DNA of 8,909 bases. Source: DASPKW01 sp038244055. Its GTDB lineage: Bacteria; Planctomycetota; Phycisphaerae; Tepidisphaerales; Tepidisphaeraceae. The position numbers were made by a program, and so were the translations under genes. The stretch lies in NCBI GenBank assembly GCA_038244055.1, contig JBBRTW010000296.1, positions 1 through 8,909 of the forward strand. The letters are read 5' to 3'. The notes under the pieces are model-generated. The model was not told the origin of the DNA. It did not search any database and saw only the letters and a list, made by a program, of their open reading frames with translations. Below are positions 5,894 through 8,909 of the stretch, piece after piece (the stretch's first letter is position 1; each line of letters begins with the position of its first letter).

Positions 5894-6017
5894 TAAGAAG
5901 GAAAGACTGCGCATGCAGGGTTTAGCGAATGGGCAATCCCACAATCGAAGAACTGCATCGTGAGTACCTCGCCCACTGTCATACGCATTGTCGCTTTCCC
6001 CCTTTCGCCGCTCCCCC

Positions 6018-7505
6018 TCAATCCCGACTCGAAGCCATCACCGCGCCCTTATGCCCCGCCAAAGTCAAATTCTTCTGCTCGGCCGGCAGATCGTTCACCA
6101 GCTTCTGCAACTCCATCACATCCGCGACCGCCTTGCCGGCGACGGCGGTGATGACATCCCCTTCATGGACGCCCTGGCTGGCGAATTTGCTGCGGGAATG
6201 GACGGCCAGGACCACCAGGCCTTTATCCGCCTTCTCACCCGATTTGCCGGACCAATTGGCCGGGACCGGGCCAACGAGTAAACCTTCCCAGCGCATGCGG
6301 CGACTGTCGCGGGTGATGGCGGCGGCGGTGGGGACGCGGCGCTGCAATGTGCAGGAGATGGTCCTGGATTCGCCGCCGCGCTGGACGGTTAGTTTCGCCG
6401 GTTGATCCACGCCGATCCGGCCGACGATGCGGACGAATTGCTCGGCATCGTGGACGGCTTCATCATTCACCTTCACCAGCAGATCCTCTTCCTTGATCAG
6501 GCCCTGGGCGGGCGAATCGCGATCGATGGATTCGACTTTGACGCCCTGATCATCCTCCACGCCGGCTGAGCGGCGCTGGCGGGAGGTGGGGGTGGTCACG
6601 GAGACGCCGAGGTAGGAGTAGACGACTTCGCGGCCGCTCTTGAGGTCCTCGACGGCCGAGAGAAACTGGCGGGTGATGGGCATGGCGAAACCGATGCCGT
6701 TGGTCTTTTTCTCGGGGAGGATGACGGCGGTGTTGATGCCGATCACCCGGCCATACAGATCGAAAAGCGGCCCGCCGGAATTGCCGGGGTTGATGGGGCA
6801 GGTGGTCTGGATCAATCCCGAGTACAGGCGGTTTTCTTTTTTGGAGAGCTTGGGGAGGGCGCGGTCAAGCGCGCTGATGATGCCGACGGCCATGGCCTGA
6901 TTGCCGGAGGCGGCCAGGCCGTAGGGGTTGCCCAGGGCGATGGCCCATTGCCCGCGCGAGAGGGTGGTGTCGGCCGGGGCGAAGGTGACGGGCTTGAGAT
7001 TTCTGGCGGGGATTTTCAGGACGGCCAGGTCCGAGCGGGGATCGGTGCCGACGACCAGGGCGGGGTAGACTTTGCCATCATCGGCCGTCACCCAGACATT
7101 CTCGGCCTCGCCGATGACATGCTCGTTGGTGAGGATGTAGCCATCGGGGTCGATGATCAGGCCGGTGCCGACCATGCGCGTGGTGCGGTCCAGCATGGCT
7201 TCGAGCTTTTCGGGGTTCAGATCTTCGCAGCGGAGCAGGTCATCGGAATCCAGAACCTGGGTGGAGGCGGAGACGGCGACGACGGAAGGGGCCAGGCGCG
7301 TGGCGAGGGTTTCGAAGCGCGATTCGAGCCCGCCGAGTTGGGAGGCATCGGCGGAGTCGGAGGAGTCGGTGGCGATGGCGGCATCGGGCGCGGCCGAGGC
7401 TTGCCGGGCCGGCAGGGCCGTCCGGTTGCAGGAGAGCGACATCATTCCGACGCCGAGCAAAGCTACGGCAAGACAGCGTCCCATACAGCTCCATGGACGT
7501 GGCAT
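6018..7505 (-). CDS. HtrA/DegP-type serine protease with two PDZ domains, envelope-targeted
   Basis: A 495-residue S1C-family protease for quality control of envelope proteins. The N-terminus has a hydrophobic signal (LAVALLGVGMM) ending at C26. The SLSC there is an imperfect lipobox, so either a lipoprotein or a simple signal peptide is possible. A Ser/Ala/Asp-rich linker (about 27-60) precedes the trypsin-like domain with the full triad: H129 in TNEHVIG, D159 in RSDLAVLK and S243 in NPGNSGGPL. PDZ1 spans about 296-388 (YLGVSV onwards) and PDZ2 about 405-490. I prefer the ATG at 7505 (AGAGG 4 bases upstream) over 7577, which adds residues before the signal and has no ribosome-binding site; an ATG at 7484 is also possible. 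It is transcribed separately from recA, whose terminator lies between them. Confidence 0.92.
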   Translation of the reverse strand: MPRPWSCMGRCLAVALLGVGMMSLSCNRTALPARQASAAPDAAIATDSSDSADASQLGGLESRFETLATRLAPSVVAVSASTQVLDSDDLLRCEDLNPEKLEAMLDRTTRMVGTGLIIDPDGYILTNEHVIGEAENVWVTADDGKVYPALVVGTDPRSDLAVLKIPARNLKPVTFAPADTTLSRGQWAIALGNPYGLAASGNQAMAVGIISALDRALPKLSKKENRLYSGLIQTTCPINPGNSGGPLFDLYGRVIGINTAVILPEKKTNGIGFAMPITRQFLSAVEDLKSGREVVYSYLGVSVTTPTSRQRRSAGVEDDQGVKVESIDRDSPAQGLIKEEDLLVKVNDEAVHDAEQFVRIVGRIGVDQPAKLTVQRGGESRTISCTLQRRVPTAAAITRDSRRMRWEGLLVGPVPANWSGKSGEKADKGLVVLAVHSRSKFASQGVHEGDVITAVAGKAVADVMELQKLVNDLPAEQKNLTLAGHKGAVMASSRD

Positions 7506-7524
7506 AGAACCTCTGACGGTGCCG

Positions 7525-7538
7525 ATAGTTATGACTAT
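7525..7538. promoter_or_regulatory. Short inverted repeat in the htrA 5' region
   Basis: ATAGT-TATG-ACTAT, 5-bp arms around 4 bases, lies 20-33 bases upstream of the htrA start in a 140-base leader that otherwise shows no clear promoter. It could be an operator half-site pair or chance. Confidence 0.2.
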
Positions 7539-7645
7539 TGCGGCGGGCCAGGCAGGCTCGCCGCGACAAGTCGTCATTATCGGGCATCGGCAGATTGCGC
7601 GATTGGCTTTAAGTTAAGCCCAGAAGGAAGGGTGGAATCTAAATG

Positions 7646-7682
7646 AAAAAACCGCCGGGACGACAAAAAATGGTCCCGGCGG
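7646..7682 (-). terminator. Rho-independent terminator downstream of recA
   Basis: CCGCCGGGAC (7652-7661) and GTCCCGGCGG (7673-7682) form a perfect 10-bp stem with an 11-base loop. On the minus strand it is followed at once by TTTTTT (7646-7651), a textbook intrinsic terminator for leftward transcription from recA. On the plus strand a T-run (ATTTTT near 7689) begins about 7 bases after the stem, so weak two-way termination is possible. About 130 bases of untranslated sequence separate it from the recA stop; I see no gene in 7683-7811. Confidence 0.88.
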
Positions 7683-7811
7683 AATGAAATTTTTATCGGA
7701 CGTGAAGCGAATCACGCAATCGCAACCGCGCGGCACGGAGGGGATGCCGTCAATGTGACGTGGCACCGGGCATAACGAACTGGCGCGCCTCCATCGCAAG
7801 CGGGCTCAGCG

Positions 7812-8909
7812 CTATTCCGCGTCGGCGGCGCTGGATTCACCTTTGGCGGTGGCCGACTGATGCTGCTCGATCATGCCGCGATTGGTGAGTACGGCTTCGC
7901 GGATTTCCTGGGCGAGATCTTTGTTCTCGAAGAGGAAATTCTTGGAGGCCTCGCGGCCCTGGCCGAGGCGCGTCTGCTTGTAGGAGTACCATGCGCCGGA
8001 TTTCTCGACGATGTTGGCGGTGGTCGCGAGGTCGAGCAGATCGCCTTCGTAGGAAATGCCACGATCGAACATGATGTCGAACTCGGCATCGCGGAAGGGC
8101 GGGGCGATCTTGTTCTTGACCACGCGGGCGCGGGTGCGGTTGCCCACCGAGACTTCGCCCTCCTTGATCGTGCCGGTGCGGCGGACATCGATGCGGATCG
8201 AGGAGTAGAATTTGAGGGCCCGGCCGCCGGTGGTGGTCTCGGGGCTGCCGAACATGACGCCGATCTTCTCGCGAATCTGGTTGATGAAGACGACCGTGGA
8301 TTTGGATTTGGAAATCGCCCCGGTGAGCTTGCGCAGCGCCTGCGACATCAGGCGGGCCTGCAGGCCCATGTGGGAATCGCCCATTTCGCCTTCGATTTCG
8401 GCCCGGGGAATCAGGGCGGCGACCGAATCGATGACGATGACATCGACGGCGTTGGAGCGGACCAGCAACTCGCAAATCTCCAGTGCCTGCTCGCCGGTAT
8501 CGGGCTGGGAGACCATGAGGTCATTGATCTGCACCCCCAGGCGCTTGGCCCAGGAGGGGTCGAGGGCATGCTCGGCATCGATGAACGCGGCCACGCCCCC
8601 CTGCTTCTGACAACTGGCGATGATGTGGAGCGTGAGGGTGGTTTTGCCGGAGGATTCCGGGCCGAACACTTCGATGACCCGGCCCTTGGGAATACCGACG
8701 CCGCCGAGTGCGATATCGAGGGAGAGCGAGCCGGTGGGGATGCCTTCGATGGCGACGAGCTTGTCGGAATCCGTCGAATTCGCCTTGCGCAGCACCGCGA
8801 CCGCGGCGCGCATGGCGCTGTAGCCGACCACCGACCCCAGGCGCGGGTAGTCGTTAAATTTCGCCTGGTACGCGGCGAGGAACTTCTTGTGCTCGGGCGT
8901 GTTGATCGC
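7812..8909 (-). CDS. recA: RecA recombinase lacking its normal N-terminus, in frame with foreign upstream sequence (partial)
   Basis: From about base 8741 down, the frame is a clear RecA, the ATP-dependent strand-exchange and SOS co-protease protein. It shows IPTGSLSLDIALGG, Walker A GPESSGKT, IDAEHALDP, SQPDTGEQALEI, Walker B VIVIDSVAAL, L1 EGEMGDSHMGL, FINQIREKIGVMFG, L2 SPETTTGG, and a C-terminus ending in a short acidic tail. About 307 residues from TGS to the end agree with full RecA minus its first ~40 residues. The N-terminal oligomerisation helix and strand (the QIEKQFGKGSIM-type region) are absent. The frame stays open to the window edge at 8909, encoding sequence typical of a LivJ/LivK-type substrate-binding protein. 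A GTG at 8831 could be an internal start but would not restore the RecA N-terminus. As it stands this product is unlikely to be a normal RecA. Confidence 0.85.
   Translation of the reverse strand, partial: AINTPEHKKFLAAYQAKFNDYPRLGSVVGYSAMRAAVAVLRKANSTDSDKLVAIEGIPTGSLSLDIALGGVGIPKGRVIEVFGPESSGKTTLTLHIIASCQKQGGVAAFIDAEHALDPSWAKRLGVQINDLMVSQPDTGEQALEICELLVRSNAVDVIVIDSVAALIPRAEIEGEMGDSHMGLQARLMSQALRKLTGAISKSKSTVVFINQIREKIGVMFGSPETTTGGRALKFYSSIRIDVRRTGTIKEGEVSVGNRTRARVVKNKIAPPFRDAEFDIMFDRGISYEGDLLDLATTANIVEKSGAWYSYKQTRLGQGREASKNFLFENKDLAQEIREAVLTNRGMIEQHQSATAKGESSAADAE
8742..8909 (-). other. C-terminal-lobe fragment of a LivJ/LivK-type ABC transporter substrate-binding protein
   Basis: The 56 codons before the RecA homology read NTPEHKKFLAAYQAKFNDYP, then RLGSVVGYSAMRAAVAVLRK, then ANSTDSDKLVA. 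This matches my memory of branched-chain amino acid/urea-type periplasmic binding proteins near their C-terminus: a PEHKxF...AY..KF stretch, a GY.A motif, then KAGSTDxxKLV. In those proteins the text would continue into an ALEG-type segment, and here it changes to RecA at about 8735-8745. Family assignment is from memory, without a search. Confidence 0.7.

Larger units (their letters stand above)
5846..5930. repeat. 9-bp inverted repeat bracketing the promoter region
   Basis: ATTCGCTAA at 5846-5854 and its exact reverse complement TTAGCGAAT at 5922-5930 lie 67 bases apart on either side of the putative promoter. The inner copy overlaps the 15-bp palindrome. Both could be half-sites for the same protein, or remnants of an insertion boundary. 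The 202-base gap 5816-6017 contains no other gene that I can support and no htrA terminator. Confidence 0.4.

Noticed and set aside
5816..5944. 43-residue N-terminal extension of the helix-turn-helix gene
   Set aside because: The extension would contain the palindrome and putative promoter, whereas an AGGAG with good spacing precedes the ATG at 5815.
5929..6405. Plus-strand frame starting MGNPTIEELHREYLAH
   Set aside because: The first ~25 residues look protein-like, but there is no ribosome-binding site and most of the frame is antisense to htrA with low-complexity translation.
6948..7646. Plus-strand 232-codon frame antisense to htrA
   Set aside because: Glycine/aspartate-rich shadow of the protease coding strand, with no ribosome-binding site.
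7614..7799. Minus-strand 61-codon frame downstream of recA
   Set aside because: It runs through the recA terminator hairpin, has no ribosome-binding site and no recognisable sequence.

Overview
The window comes from a high-G+C Gram-negative bacterium. A Tat-exported sugar isomerase-like protein, a lipoprotein-like HtrA protease, ArfB, ElbB and a dense mix of core genes with small toxin-antitoxin cargo fit the Planctomycetota (possibly Phycisphaerae). That placement is an inference from gene style, not from a marker gene. No tRNA, rRNA, CRISPR array or transposase was seen.

Layout. (1) Bases 1-2195, minus strand: a likely co-directional cluster read right to left. It holds two related four-helix membrane proteins, arfB (ribosome rescue, translationally coupled to the second membrane gene) and the N-terminal part of a Tat-exported TIM-barrel sugar isomerase/epimerase that runs off the left edge. 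(2) Bases 2310-4995, plus strand: elbB, probably read from a consensus -10 box so close to the start that the mRNA may be leaderless. It is followed by a short tandem repeat with a perfect Shine-Dalgarno sequence and no obvious gene, then an SDR dehydrogenase of the gluconate 5-dehydrogenase/KduD type, a GC-rich stem-loop, and a compact three-gene toxin-antitoxin operon (antitoxin, VapC-type PIN toxin, small unknown protein). (3) Bases 5033-8909, minus strand: an unrecognised 260-residue acidic protein with a C-terminal helix-turn-helix and a 15-bp palindrome at its putative promoter, a two-PDZ HtrA/DegP-type serine protease, a strong rho-independent terminator, and recA.

The most surprising object is at the right edge. 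The recA reading frame lacks the conserved RecA N-terminal domain. Instead it continues without a stop into sequence that reads like the C-terminal part of a LivJ/LivK-type ABC-transporter substrate-binding protein. It is either an assembly chimera or a genuine rearrangement, and it should be resolved before this recA is used.

Bases 4000-5940 (toxin-antitoxin operon plus helix-turn-helix gene) look like an accessory insert between ordinary metabolic and housekeeping genes. Base composition in the helix-turn-helix gene is visibly lower in G+C than in its neighbours. The helix-turn-helix gene with its palindrome, and the third gene of the toxin-antitoxin operon, are the best candidates for something undescribed.
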